From Primulina eburnea (Eukaryota > Streptophyta > Magnoliopsida > Lamiales > Gesneriaceae), in the NCBI RefSeq assembly GCF_022965805.1, contig NC_133116.1, positions 8,936,101 to 9,000,100 on the forward strand: DNA of 64,000 nucleotides. The letters are read 5' to 3'. Shown piece by piece: positions 22,286 to 33,343 of this stretch. Made by a program: the position numbers and the translations under genes. A model generated the notes under the pieces. It was not told the origin of the DNA, ran no database searches, and saw nothing but the letters and a program-made list of their open reading frames with translations. Numbering within the stretch: position 1 is the stretch's first letter; each line of letters starts with the position of its first letter.

Positions 22286-23999
22286 TGATAACTTATGTTG
22301 AACACCACTAATTCCCTTTTGTATTTATTTCACCCACAAAAATTTCCGTACTAACAAATATTTCATACATTTTAAATTCAACTTACGCAATCCAAATAGT
22401 TTTAGATAACATAATTCCAACACACATATTTACTTATTCCCAATTTTCTTAATAACTTACAAAAAAAAATTTCTCAAGACCAGATGTCTACTTAAATCTT
22501 TTCGTACATCTATCGAGTAACCTAACCATCGATCATACTCAACTTTCTAGAAAATAAAATTCCAACAAAAGTATAGTCCTAGCTGTTAAGATCATTGATA
22601 AAAACTTATAACACATAAATCTTAAGTTCCCAAAAATTTTGCTAACTCATTGTCTACTCTTATAACTTAGTTAATTGAACAACTTTTACCTCAAATCGTT
22701 ATCATTCTAAATTCTTAATTTGCCGCAACATTAATTCACTAGCGCCTAACTTTCGAGCCAAATATCAATTCATCTTACAACTCCTTTGATTACCATTTCT
22801 TATAATATTATAACCCAAATACTTCAATGTTCTAATGATCTCTTCGAGCTTAAATCCCCGAGATTTCTATTATTTAAACCATTCAATTCTCATTTACCGC
22901 TAAACTAGTTCTCCCAATTTCTTAAAATTGTAGTATAAATTCTTAATTTCCTAAAAAAATTACCCAATTGTCCTAAATTTCAAAAATTCCACAATTACCC
23001 ATAAGTTGTTGGCATTCTTAATTCCATCTTATAAGTTTCTCGTAACATAAAGTTCGACAATCTTAAGCTTATTAAACCCAAAATCAATTTCCATAACATG
23101 TCTTACATTTTTATTAATATTTAAAATCCCAAGTGTTCCTCAAAAGTTCGTATTTAATCCTCAAAAATTTCGGACTTTGCAATTTGGCCCTTAAAGTTCC
23201 CAAAATTTATATTTTTGGCCCTACAACTCTTTGAAATTTGCATCTTCATACTCATAAATTTTTCGACTTAACCCCATTGACCTTAAAATTCTTGAACTAA
23301 AAATTTAATCCCAAAATTTGGTAAATTCGAAAATAATCCCTTAGAATATTGCTTTGCACTTAGGTCTTTAAAATTTTCAATTCGTGCAATTCAATCCTTA
23401 AATCCAACTGGGAAGACATGCATCCTAAATAAATTCTACGTCTTTATATTTCTAAAGATCGTCGTAGTCCCGAACCATTAATCCTTTAATGGAGTTCTAA
23501 AAGAATCAACTCAGCTAACAACCATGAATCATCAGAAATTTCTTATAAAATCTACAAGTCCCAAAAGCATTCATCATTATCAAGTTTAACTTATGACCCA
23601 CAAGTATAACATCAGTACTACTAACCAAAAATTAATATAGACAAATCATTTTCAACTTTTCCAAACGTCCAAAAGTAAAATTCTTACTCATGTTCAAGTC
23701 CACCACACCAACATGCAAGAAATTAATTACTTTCTCATTTCATGTCATAACATGCATAAAAATTTTAAAGATCCAATCTCAATTCATAACGACAAGTCAG
23801 CCTGTACTCTGAAACGTATGTCATGTAAACATACAGGTAATAGAATTTAAAGCAAACACATAATGAAATCATGACTTGATGTTCATTATTTAAAAGACTT
23901 TAAAACTTTAAAACTTACAGACTTGAGGTGTGACTTCGTGAGCTTCTTGCGACTGGCAGTAGGCATAACCCTTTACAAGAACACCGCTCTGATACCAAC
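22281..23999 (-). repeat. second partial copy of the LARD internal region
   Basis: Nearly base-for-base identical to 33419-35136, including its own PBS at 23986-23997. It ends inside the element, joined to copia gag. No coding frame. Confidence 0.9.
23986..23997 (-). promoter_or_regulatory. primer-binding site (initiator Met tRNA) in the partial copy
   Basis: Minus strand TGGTATCAGAGC, two bases after the LTR end at 24000. Confidence 0.85.
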
Positions 24000-24768
24000 T
24001 GTATTGTACCGTACTTTTACTACTTCAAAATTTGCGGAAAAATTAAAAATTTTCTTAAACAAAAAATTTCATACGGTCGTCACTTGTCATTTAACTTAAT
24101 AATATTAAAATCAACATTCCCAACTAATATTTTCCAACAAAGTACTTATTTCAAATCATCTCACATCCAACATAAAAACATAATATTTTAAAGTTTTCAT
24201 AAAACATAAACATAGTGGTCATCGGGTTTAGCCTTCCGCTCAGTCCAAGCCTGCCCCTTGATCGCCACCTCCTGTCTCCTCCTCAACATACTCACCTGCA
24301 TCGATCAAGTCTAGTGAGTCTAAAGACTCAACACGTATAAACTGGAATAACGAGTACTACATAATAAAATCGCATGCAACTTAAAAATAGAACATACATA
24401 ACTTGAAACTTGAACTTGCATAATAAACTTGAAACTTGCATAATAAATTTAAAACTTTCATAATAACCTTAAAACTTGAACATACATACTTTGAAACTTG
24501 AACTTGAATAATAGCTTGAACTTTGCATAATAACTTTGAACTTTGCATAATGACTTTGAACATACGTACATACATACTCTGACGTGCCATCATCATAAAC
24601 TTTCATAAACATACTGCATACTTGAACATACTTGAACATACGTAACTTCATCATTTTCGTAGAGGATGTTTCAAAGCAAGTGACCCTTAACATAATAAAT
24701 ATCTGATCAGATAAACCACAGTACTGGGCTGACAGGGACGTATCCACTGCCACATACATGAGATCCCT

Positions 24769-24918
24769 GTTCATAATTTAACAGGCCAGTTGATCCACGT
24801 TCATAATTTAACGCTTTACAACCACGATCTAACCCGTTCATAATTTAACGGGCGGATTGGTCCCCGTTCATAATTTAACGCTTTTCAATCCTAACTTCAA
24901 ACACGTTCATAATTTAAC
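24769..24918. repeat. five-copy GTTCATAATTTAAC hairpin array
   Basis: The 14-mer occurs at 24769, 24799, 24836, 24866 and 24905. It is flanked by arms that pair with each other, such as CCTGTT/AACAGG in the first and CCCGTT/AACGGG in the third. The same array is in the other LTR at 35905-36054. Confidence 0.9.
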
Positions 24919-25278
24919 GGGGTGGAGAGGTCCTCGGCCACGTTCACCGACTTCAAACCCATTCACTTTTGGTCACAAGACATTTAGCATACCTCAAAAA
25001 CTTCAAATATTTTCTTTGCATGTCATACATACTTACTTGGCGCTGAGGGATTCGTTGGATGTCAATCGTGTCGTTGCTGCAACATACTAACATGAATTCA
25101 TAAGCTTAACGTGTACAACTTAAACGTAAAAGTCATGCTTAATCTCAAGCTAAATAAATTCTTAGAACATTCTATAATTTCTCACCACTTGACCTTGTAA
25201 AACATCAATGTTAAATCATAGCATATAACCTCAAACCAAACCTTAGGTGATAAAATATTTATCCCAAAAACTGAAGCT

Positions 25279-25470
25279 ACACGGACCCCGTACCCAGGTC
25301 AGGCCCCGGGTCCGTGTAGGTACTGCCTCATATGTGTCATGTAAAAGAAGGGGCACGGACCCCGTCCCTAGGTCCGTGTAGGGGTCCGTGTCTGTGCGTT
25401 TAAATATGTGTCGAAGAAATGAGAAGGCACGAACCCCGTGCTAACCTCCGTCTCCGGGTCCGTGTCCGTC
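25279..25470. repeat. three GC-rich hairpin repeats in the LARD LTR
   Basis: Three units built on CACGGACCCCGT...GGTCCGTG. The first has a perfect 10-bp stem (ACACGGACCC at 25279-25288 with GGGTCCGTGT at 25308-25317). They are isolated islands of GC in AT-rich LTR, also present at about 36416-36606 in the other LTR. Confidence 0.85.
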
Positions 25471-25828
25471 TGCCCAACGAATTATTTGATGAAAATTTTA
25501 TGACATGTCTATTCTCCCAATTAACACATAATGCATCAAGATTCAACACTATGAGACCATTCTAGGACACCATAACAATGAACTAAACTTTTATAATCAC
25601 CCTACAATTTATACGATCCAAAAATACTGTCATTTATATTAAAGTTTATTTCTTACGACTTCTTAATAATTCAAGCTCTTAACGACATGAATCGAAACCT
25701 CAAAAATACTCTAAACATCATTACTAACTTTCTTATATGCAGCAATGATCACCCATCGATCCCCAACAAAGCCTGCAACATAAAAACTTCAAGAACACAT
25801 TAAAATTCATAACTTTCTTGAAACACGA

Positions 25829-26190
25829 TTTGAGCAGTCATACGAAAAACATCATAACTGACTCGTTTTTTATCCAAATAACTCAAATTTTATATCAAAT
25901 CGAACGTATCAAAAAGATTTACGTTTTTTTAGTTGAAAGTTTTCTCAAAATATGTACCGAAAAATTGAAGTTTTCGAAAGAACATCAAAACAGAAATTTT
26001 CGGATCTAATTTGAGCAGTCATACTAAAAACACCATAACTCACTCGTTTTTAATCTAAATAACTCGAATTTTATATCAAATCGAACGTATCAAAAAGATC
26101 TACGTTTTTGTAGTCGAAAGTTTTCTCCAAAATTTATACCGAAAAATTGCAGTTTTCGAAAGAACATCAAAACATGAGTTTTCGGATCTA
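25829..26190. repeat. ~180-bp tandem repeat (two units) in the LARD LTR
   Basis: Units start at TTTGAGCAGTCATACGAAAA (about 25829) and TTTGAGCAGTCATACTAAAA (about 26009) and share CGAACGTATC and the GTTTTCGAAAGAACATC stretch. The counterpart in the other LTR begins near 36965, with its first unit carrying a short deletion near 37067. Confidence 0.85.
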
Positions 26191-26658
26191 AAATTTGTTC
26201 AAAACATATTCAATACATTTCTTGCTCAAAATTCTACATCATATATACATTTTATGCTTAAAAACAACTCAACACATAATATGACATGATCGATGCAACA
26301 AGAACAGATTATACGTGCCTTTTGATATTTAAAAATACCGTAACGACGATACCGAAGCGGAGACGGAGCGATAGACGATCCGGGACGAACGTGACTCGAT
26401 TTTCTTTGAATAAAACTTACTAAATTGCTGCTGGAATTTCCGGAGAAAAGCTACGTGATGGAGGGAAATGAGAGAGGAAGAAATGGAGAAAAGATTGATG
26501 CAAAAGAGTTCTTTCAAAGCTTCCCATCTATTTAGTCAAAAAGTTGAATAGAAAATAACGTGTTGTGTTTTTGTTTGTGTGCATATGTGTACGTGTATAT
26601 GTGTGTGTAAATATGTGAGTGTGTGTGTGTGAGTCAAAGTGTGTATGCTTTCATGATT

Positions 26659-26660
<2 letters not shown>

Positions 26661-26697
<37 letters not shown>
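26661..26697. repeat. (TA)n microsatellite, left of the MULE
   Basis: 37 bp of AT dinucleotides that continue as 31844-31903 on the other side of the MULE. The uninterrupted counterpart in the other LTR is 37795-37872 (78 bp). Confidence 0.95.
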
Positions 26698-26698
<1 letters not shown>

Positions 26699-27358
26699 GA
26701 AATTGATACACTGGGCGCCCTTTGGTGAGGGGCCCGTGAGCGACAGCCCATGTGGCTGTACAACTGGATTATTTTATTATTTTTTGTTTTTTAACTTTTT
26801 GTGGACATTATTAATATTAATGTTCTTGTATCCCTTCTCAGCAAAAGCCTTTCCCAACCGAAACACATCACCGCCTTAATCTTTGTGGCCGATTCACCAA
26901 ACCTGTTCGGGTCACTCCACCGAAAATCCGAGGCCAACGCCGAACGTGAGAGCGCCACCATCCGAAGATATTTCCAATTTATGATTTTGAAGGTAAATCT
27001 TGTGTTTGGGAAATCAAACACTCAAGCTGTTGGATATAAAATCCGGTTTCGGTTGGTGTCCTATAAATCTTGAACAACCTACAGAAACCTTTTTTATACA
27101 ATTGTGCCACTGTTTGAAGTTCAAACAAAAATATGAAAGATGAATAAAAAACACCGATAGAAAATTAATATTGATATTAATACAATTGTGCCACTGTTTT
27201 AAGGTTTCCGGTATATTGATATTATTTTTGCTTATCTTTGCAGGTTATTTTGAAGCGCATGGTCTTGTTTGCAAAGCTGCTGTTGAGATAGTATTGTATA
27301 TTTGATACGCCCCTGTTTAGGCTTTAGAGTTGGAAAATTTAACTAAGTCCTTTTGGAA

Positions 27359-29699
27359 ATGGATCAATATAGTAGAGATGAACAATCGTACATCCCCCAA
27401 GTCGGTGATGATCAGAAACCCCAGATTGGTATGAGATTCGATTCGTTAGAGGATGCATTCTCATTCTACAACCAATATGCCCGAGAATCCGGTTTTAGCG
27501 CGAGAATGAGTAATAGCAAGAAAAGTAAGAAAACAAACGAAATTATATGGAAGAAATTTGTATGCTTTAAAGAAGGGCATACAGATGATATTCGATGGAG
27601 CAAACAGACAAAAAATGATCAACCAAGAAAAGAAAGAGCCCGTGGTGAGACTAGAACCGGATGTTTGTCCAAGATTTCAGTTGTCAAGGAACAAACAGGT
27701 CCAGGTTGGGTTGTCAGTACCTTCATTGAAAGTCATAATAATCCATTATCGACTCCGTCGAAGGTGCATTTGTTACGCTCGCATCGTGGTATTTCTGCAT
27801 CAAAAAAAATGTTGAGTCAACAATTTGCAGAAGCCAATGTGCCAACTTGTCAACAAATGAGATTATTTGAGATAGAGTCTGGAGGGCCTGAAAATGTAGG
27901 TTTCATAGAAAGAGATATGAGAAACTACGAGAAAAGTGTTAGGGATGAGCATAAGGGTATTGATGCAGAAACATTGGTCGATTTCTTCGAATCTGAGAAA
28001 GTGAAGAGTTCATTGTTCTTTTTTGATTATGAGACTGACTCGGACAACAGATTTACCAGGTGTTTTTGGACTGATCATGTGTCAAGAAGGGCATACACTG
28101 CTTTTGGTGACGTAGTTGTGTTTGATACTACATACAACACCAACAAATATGGGATGATTTTCGCACCATTTGTTGGAGTTAATTATCATCATCAGACCAT
28201 TCTTTTTGGTTGTGGATTGTTGAGTGACGAAAAAACAGATTCTTTTGTTTGGTTGCTTAATAAATTCCTAGAAGCCATGTGTCAAGGTGCCCTAAACTTG
28301 ATTATCACTGACCAAGATCCTGCTCTGACGAAAGCCATATCACAAGTTTTTCCTCAAACAACACACCGATATTGTTTGTGGCATATACTGAACAAATTCT
28401 CTGAGAAATTAAACCCAGTGACTTTACGTGATCACTACGAAAGCATAAGGAATGTACATTCTACATTCCTCCACAGATGAGGAATTTGAGAGTTCCTAGG
28501 AAGCTGTTATGTATAATGCTAACTTGGAACAACATGATTGGCTGTCGTTGATGTTTGAGTTGCGACATAAATGGGTACCAGCATATTTTAATCATATATT
28601 TTCTGCGGGTATGTCAAGTAGCCAGCGGTCCGAAAGTTCACATGCTTTTTTCAAGAGATATATATCTAGCAAGAACTCATTGATGGATTTTATCATTCGT
28701 TTCAATAAGGCACTTCGGCACCAAAGACACAATGAGTTAGTTGCAGATCATGTCGATATGAATGAGCGTCCCAAGCTACAGTCCAAATGGCCAATGGAAT
28801 CTCAGATGGTGACGGTTTACACGAAAAAGAAATGGTTGGAGTTTCAAGAAGAAATGAGTCAGAGTCATGGTTATTACGTGCAAACAGAATCTGTGGGAAA
28901 TGAGTTTGGGATTTACAAGGTGATGAATTTTCAAGCTTCTTCGTCTTCGAAACCAAGAGTGCTTACACATGTCATACAAGGGGATGATATATTGTGCAGT
29001 TGTATGAAATTTCAGTTTGAGGGCATTCCATGCAGGCATATGTTAGCATTTTTTCGTATAAACCAAGTCTTTCATTTGCCGGATAAATATATACTGAAAC
29101 GTTGGACGCAAGCTGCAAAGATTGTAGAATTTTTTCCTACAGATGAGCAAAATGTGGTTGAAGCTCCAGAAAGATGTTTGATGTCAAGACATTTGAGGTT
29201 ATCCTATAAAGCTTCTGCATTAGTTGATATTGCATCATTGACTGTTGAGGGAACAAATTTCTTGAATGCACAGTTTGATTATATTGGCAACAAAATGAAA
29301 GACTTGAATATGACTACAACAGTAAGCGGTAGAAGTCAATGTAGAAGAGCCACAGATAGGGCTATTGATATCGTTGATCCTCAAAAAATTAGAACAAAGG
29401 GATGTGGGAAGAGATTAAAGTCATCAAAGGAGAAGGCAACCACACAGGGAAGAAAATGTCGTGGGTGTAGACGCCGAGGTGTGCAGCATGACAAGCGTAA
29501 CTGTCCAAATTTGCAAGACGGGTATGTGTTTATCACCAATGTATATTTTTAGTATTTTTGTATATATTTGGTTAATCATCAAAATTAATATATGGTGGCA
29601 TACTCAACGTTCTTCAGGTCAACTATTAATAATAAAAACGAAGAAGAAAGCTCAGATGACGAAGATTTTGGATCGATAGATGATAATTTAAATCTCTAA
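27359..29699 (+). pseudogene. MULE transposase (FAR1/FHY3-related), disrupted
   Basis: Domains in order: FAR1 DNA-binding region with GMRFDSLEDAFSFYNQYA; MULE transposase core with candidate catalytic Asp in VVFDTTYNTN and IITDQDPAL and Glu in RSESSHAFFKR; SWIM zinc finger (CSC...CRHMLAFF); C-terminal CX2CX6HX4C knuckle (CRGC...HDKRNC). The true ATG is at 27359; the frame also reads two codons further up from a TTG. A frameshift near 28465 and an in-frame TAG (28497-28499) at a position normally coding separate the two halves. An intron (29522-29617, GTATGT...TTCAG) probably joins to a last exon with an acidic tail (EEESSDDEDFGSIDD), stop at 29697. Family members catalyse cut-and-paste transposition in the nucleus. 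Confidence 0.88.
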
Positions 29700-30647
29700 A
29701 TATATGTTGTTAATCATCAATATTTTTTTTATTAATAACTGTTTTGAATTTTACAGGTTCTAACAACTGGATTTGATAAAGGTTATTATTTTATCAAGTT
29801 GAATATGTGCGATGGGGTAACCATTTTATAGTGCTTTATCAAACCTCTGTCGTGGATGAAACATCGAGCTTTGAGGTTTCTGTCACCATGAGAAGGATCC
29901 TCTGCTTAATTCAAGAATTAGCATTGTAGAATTTTCAAATTCAATATGATAACCATTCTCTGTCAAGAAATCTTGGTGTTTTAATTTTCATGCTGCCATA
30001 TTGTTGTATCGTTCTCTTTGATATGACATATGGAACATGTATAAAAACCCGTTGTTGTCGACGTAAAACATCATGTTTGTGTCGCGTAGTAAATTATTTC
30101 TAATTTCCACCTGTCTAATGGATTTGTGGGTTGTTGGTTTAATGTGAATCAGCAGAAGCATTGCCTTATTTCATTGTGTTTTGTTTTTAAAAATGGTTTT
30201 CCCTTGTGTATATTGAACTGTTTTTTCATGAAACAGACACAGTAGGGTCGTCTTTTAAAAAACTGCCCTTAAATTCATTACACGACAGCATTAACAAAGA
30301 GAGGATATATCTAAAAAGAGTAAATTGCAATGCCTATTAAAGTGATGAGAAGTCTCATAAAGCTTGACACAATGATTTGCTTCCAATTTTCGGAATACCA
30401 AAAGATTTCATCCCTATTACTTGACATCTTCCCTGTATATGTAATATAAAACAAGAGAATGTGAAATTTCAAATAATTCTGACTACATGGAAAATATTTT
30501 CACCAAAACATTACAACGGTTTGGTGCTTTCAAATTTTCTTGTAAACATTACAATAGTTCATGTGCAATATAATCATCTGTCAAATAATATCTTCACCAA
30601 AACATTACAACGGTTGCAACTACTGTCAACAAATTACAATTATTTAT

Positions 30648-30968
30648 CTAATCATCTTTATTCAATTTTAGTGCTTTCAAATTTTCTTGTATCACCTCCA
30701 AGCACTTCAATATTTCATCTAATTTTTCAGTCTGGGATACTTCGCCTCTTGAACTTGAAGCTGCACTTGAACTTTCGTTTATTGTATTTTGGGAGGACGT
30801 CGACGTAGATTGTTTCACCGACGCGGCATTGTAAGCTTTCTCGGCCTCCTCTCTGGTTCTGAATGATTGGTGGACAGCACCCTTATACCCGATAACATTA
30901 GAGCTTGCTTCTGCCCACGTGTCATAAATGCCAGATTTACGCCCATCAAATACGACGTATGTTTTGCC
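30648..30968 (-). CDS. Cauli_VI / RNase H1 N-terminal (viroplasmin-like) domain exon carried by the MULE
   Basis: On the strand opposite the transposase, a 107-codon exon follows an acceptor (ATGTAG|GGC) and ends with TAG at 30648-30650. Its start is the signature of the small Cauli_VI fold shared by RNase H1 N-termini and plant viroplasmin-like proteins: KTYVVFDGRKSGIYDTW, then SNVIGYKGAVHQSFRTREEA. The rest is Ser-rich with a short Leu/Glu C-terminal helix (EKLDEILKCLEVIQENLKAL). The frame is open throughout. The upstream exon with the ATG is not clear; one candidate is near 31107. It may be a captured host gene fragment or an accessory MULE gene. No RNase H catalytic domain is visible. Confidence 0.7.
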   Translation of the reverse strand, partial: GKTYVVFDGRKSGIYDTWAEASSNVIGYKGAVHQSFRTREEAEKAYNAASVKQSTSTSSQNTINESSSAASSSRGEVSQTEKLDEILKCLEVIQENLKALKLNKDD

Positions 30969-31839
30969 CTACATTGTAACGCAAATTGTTTCAAAAACGG
31001 AGAATGTGAATACAAATAAACTAAACCAAAAATTATATTATTCAAATCTTGACCAAGAATGAAAGTAGCCAATGACAATAAAGACTAGTTGGATTTTTCA
31101 TGGTCCTCCACCACTGGGGGTTGCTCATTCTGAACAACTAAAAAACTACACAGTATGGAACAAGCAAAATTGGGTGCCCAACAGTGGAAAAATGCTCAAG
31201 AATCCCTGCATAGTCTCGAGAAGAGCAATGTTGCTTCAATGAATGAAATAGTTAGGTTAGTACAAATCCCAATATTCAAGCTTTAAAGTTTCACCTGCAC
31301 ATTATTCTCGATTTTACAAAGTCATAAGAGAAATCTATTTTACAAAGTCATAAGAGAAATATCAATTACAAACTAACAAACTCATTTTAAAAACTCATAA
31401 GAGAAATATCAAATCACAGAATTACATTCAAATTGTTGTCATCCGAACATCAATTACAAACTAACAAACTCATTTTAAAACAATAGTTGTATAAAGTATG
31501 AAAAAAAAATTCGAAAAAAAAATTCGAGAAAATGCAGAATACCATTGGCGGCGCTCTCACGTTCGGCGTTGGCCTCGGATGGTGGCGCTCTCACGTTCGG
31601 CGTTGGCCTCGGATTTTCGGTGGAGTGACCCGAACAGGGTTGGTGAATCGGCCACAAAGATTAAGGCGGCGATGTGTTTCGGTTGGGAAAGGCTTTTTCT
31701 GAGAAGGGATACAAGAACATTAATATTAATAATGTCCACAAAAAGTTAAAAAACAAAAAAAAAATAAAATAATCCAGTTGTACAGCCACATGGGCTATCG
31801 CTCACGGGCCGCTCACCAAAGGACGCCTAGTGTATCAAT

Positions 31840-31843
<4 letters not shown>

Positions 31844-31903
<60 letters not shown>
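31844..31903. repeat. (TA)n microsatellite, right of the MULE
   Basis: About 60 bp of AT dinucleotides; the second half of the microsatellite split by the MULE. Confidence 0.95.
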
Positions 31904-31908
<5 letters not shown>

Positions 31909-32422
31909 ATTTGTAACATGTGTGTATATGAGTGGAACATGATTAAAATATATTTTAAAAAATATTTAACATACTACTTTAAAATAAAACCCATATTAAC
32001 CCCACTATAAATTTTAAATTTAAATAAGATGCACAAATGCTACAACTCTAAAAATTTAAAATCAATTAATCATTTAAATAATTTAATTAGGCTCTTAAAT
32101 TACTAAAATTAATTAAATTATTTAAAATACTCCATCTTTTTCTTAAATAAAATAAATACCATATTTTAAAATTGCCAGAATCGTTGCCGATCTTTTCCTC
32201 GATCCCGCATCGAATATTCGCCTGTAACATAAACTCAGGAAAACCTTTTTAACGTATATCCACTAGACATAACTATTAAAATAATGCAAATTCTTAAATT
32301 ATGAATTAAAACACAATCTAATGAAATAAACATGCATTAAAATCATTTAATAAAATACATAAGAAATTTAATAACTTGCACTCACGTGGTTCATGTGGAC
32401 TTCTAATTTTCGAGACATCACA

Positions 32423-32440
32423 ATCTATCCCCCTTAATTT
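32423..32440 (-). promoter_or_regulatory. LARD polypurine tract
   Basis: Minus strand TTAAGGGGGATAGAT directly before the 3' LTR start TGTGATG, preceded by the GGGGACGAAATTC phrase typical of plant gypsy 3' internal ends. It fixes the element orientation as minus. Confidence 0.82.
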
Positions 32441-33199
32441 GAATTTCGTCCCCGAAATTCGCTTATCCTCGGTAATTCAAAAGTTTAGATTCTTAATTCT
32501 AGTATCCCAACAATCCATGTTACCGCTGCGCTACTCTGATAAATTAAGTCTTATGTTATCCTTACGTCTCTTCAATCCGAATTAAATTTCCTACCAAAAA
32601 CCTCATTTGCGATTCACAACTTATGGTAACTTAGTTTACTTTACTAAAATCCCGAATTCTGACTTTTCTTGTCGTTCTCAATATTAGAAATGGAGGTTCA
32701 ACCTTATCGTATCTTACCTTCTTTATACTATACTTGTAATGTCAACGACCTATTACATTAGCATTTATGCAGTCCATCTTAAGAATTATTTGCACCCAAA
32801 AAAATTTACTGATCAACTCCTATCCTCGGCAATACACTTATAAGTTGAACATTTTTCTTACCTCATAATAATATTGGCCTACAACTCTTGAATCAATTCT
32901 TTACCTTACAATACCACCGTATGTAACTTAGTTATTTACAAATACGTCCCAAATATAAAATTGTTGCAAACCTTTAATTTCGAGTAAGGGATACGACAAG
33001 TATAAAAGTCTATAAGATTTTAAACAAAATAAATTATGACATCTCATTATAATAATGAGATATGATATACATAATTATTTAAACATATCTAATATTATAT
33101 ACACCATATTTTTACCATAAAACTATACAAATACATACATATACCAACGGTCATAAAAGGGTAACTAACGACTAGTTTTTTTTTCCGAAGAAAAAGAAG

Positions 33200-33343
33200 A
33201 TGGCTTTTGCAAAGTTATTTTCAATTATTTTAGTTATTATATTTACGATTCTTGTATTTATCGGAGAATATTTTTCTTTATTTTTACGATTACTTGTAAT
33301 TGTTGTTTATCCATTACTTTGTATTGCAATATTCATTAATTAA
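33200..33343 (+). other. 47-codon hydrophobic ORF in the LARD internal region
   Basis: ATG at 33200 to TAA at 33341-33343. The product would be almost wholly hydrophobic, with two membrane-like stretches (FSIILVIIFTILVFIG and LLVIVVYPLLCIAIFI). It lies antisense to the LARD. AT-rich DNA readily gives such frames, so a real gene is doubtful. I see no homology. Confidence 0.2.

Larger units (their letters stand above)
26699..31843 (+). mobile_element. FAR1-type Mutator-like element (MULE) with ~270-bp TIRs
   Basis: Terminal inverted repeats 26699-26964 and 31575-31843, starting GAAATTGATACACTGGGCG and its near-complement. They enclose a transposase gene (27359-29699) and an opposite-strand Cauli_VI-domain exon (30648-30968). 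Inner to the right TIR, the ~30-bp phrase GGCGCTCTCACGTTCGGCG occurs twice. The insertion is inside a TA microsatellite of the LARD LTR, so the expected 9-bp duplication cannot be told from the repeat. The transposase is broken, so the element is now non-autonomous or inactive. Confidence 0.9.
24000..32422 (-). repeat. LARD 3' LTR, interrupted by a MULE
   Basis: LTR parts 24000-26698 and 31844-32422 flank the MULE. Together they match the uninterrupted LTR at 35137-38393 end to end. It contains a five-copy hairpin motif (24769-24918), three GC-rich hairpins (25279-25470), a ~180-bp tandem repeat (about 25829-26190) and a TA microsatellite. Confidence 0.9.

Noticed and set aside
24381..24774. 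Low-complexity open frames on the minus strand (also 35517-35910).
   Set aside because: They translate the ACTTGAA/CATAATAA-type repeats of the LARD LTR and have no domain content.
26536..26763. Open frames made of repeated Tyr-Ile across TA and GT microsatellites (also at 37661-37912 and 48615-48896).
   Set aside because: They are translations of dinucleotide repeats, not genes.
28452..28475. A 23-bp intron (GT...CAG) repairing the MULE transposase frame.
   Set aside because: Far too short for a plant spliceosomal intron, and an in-frame TAG follows anyway.
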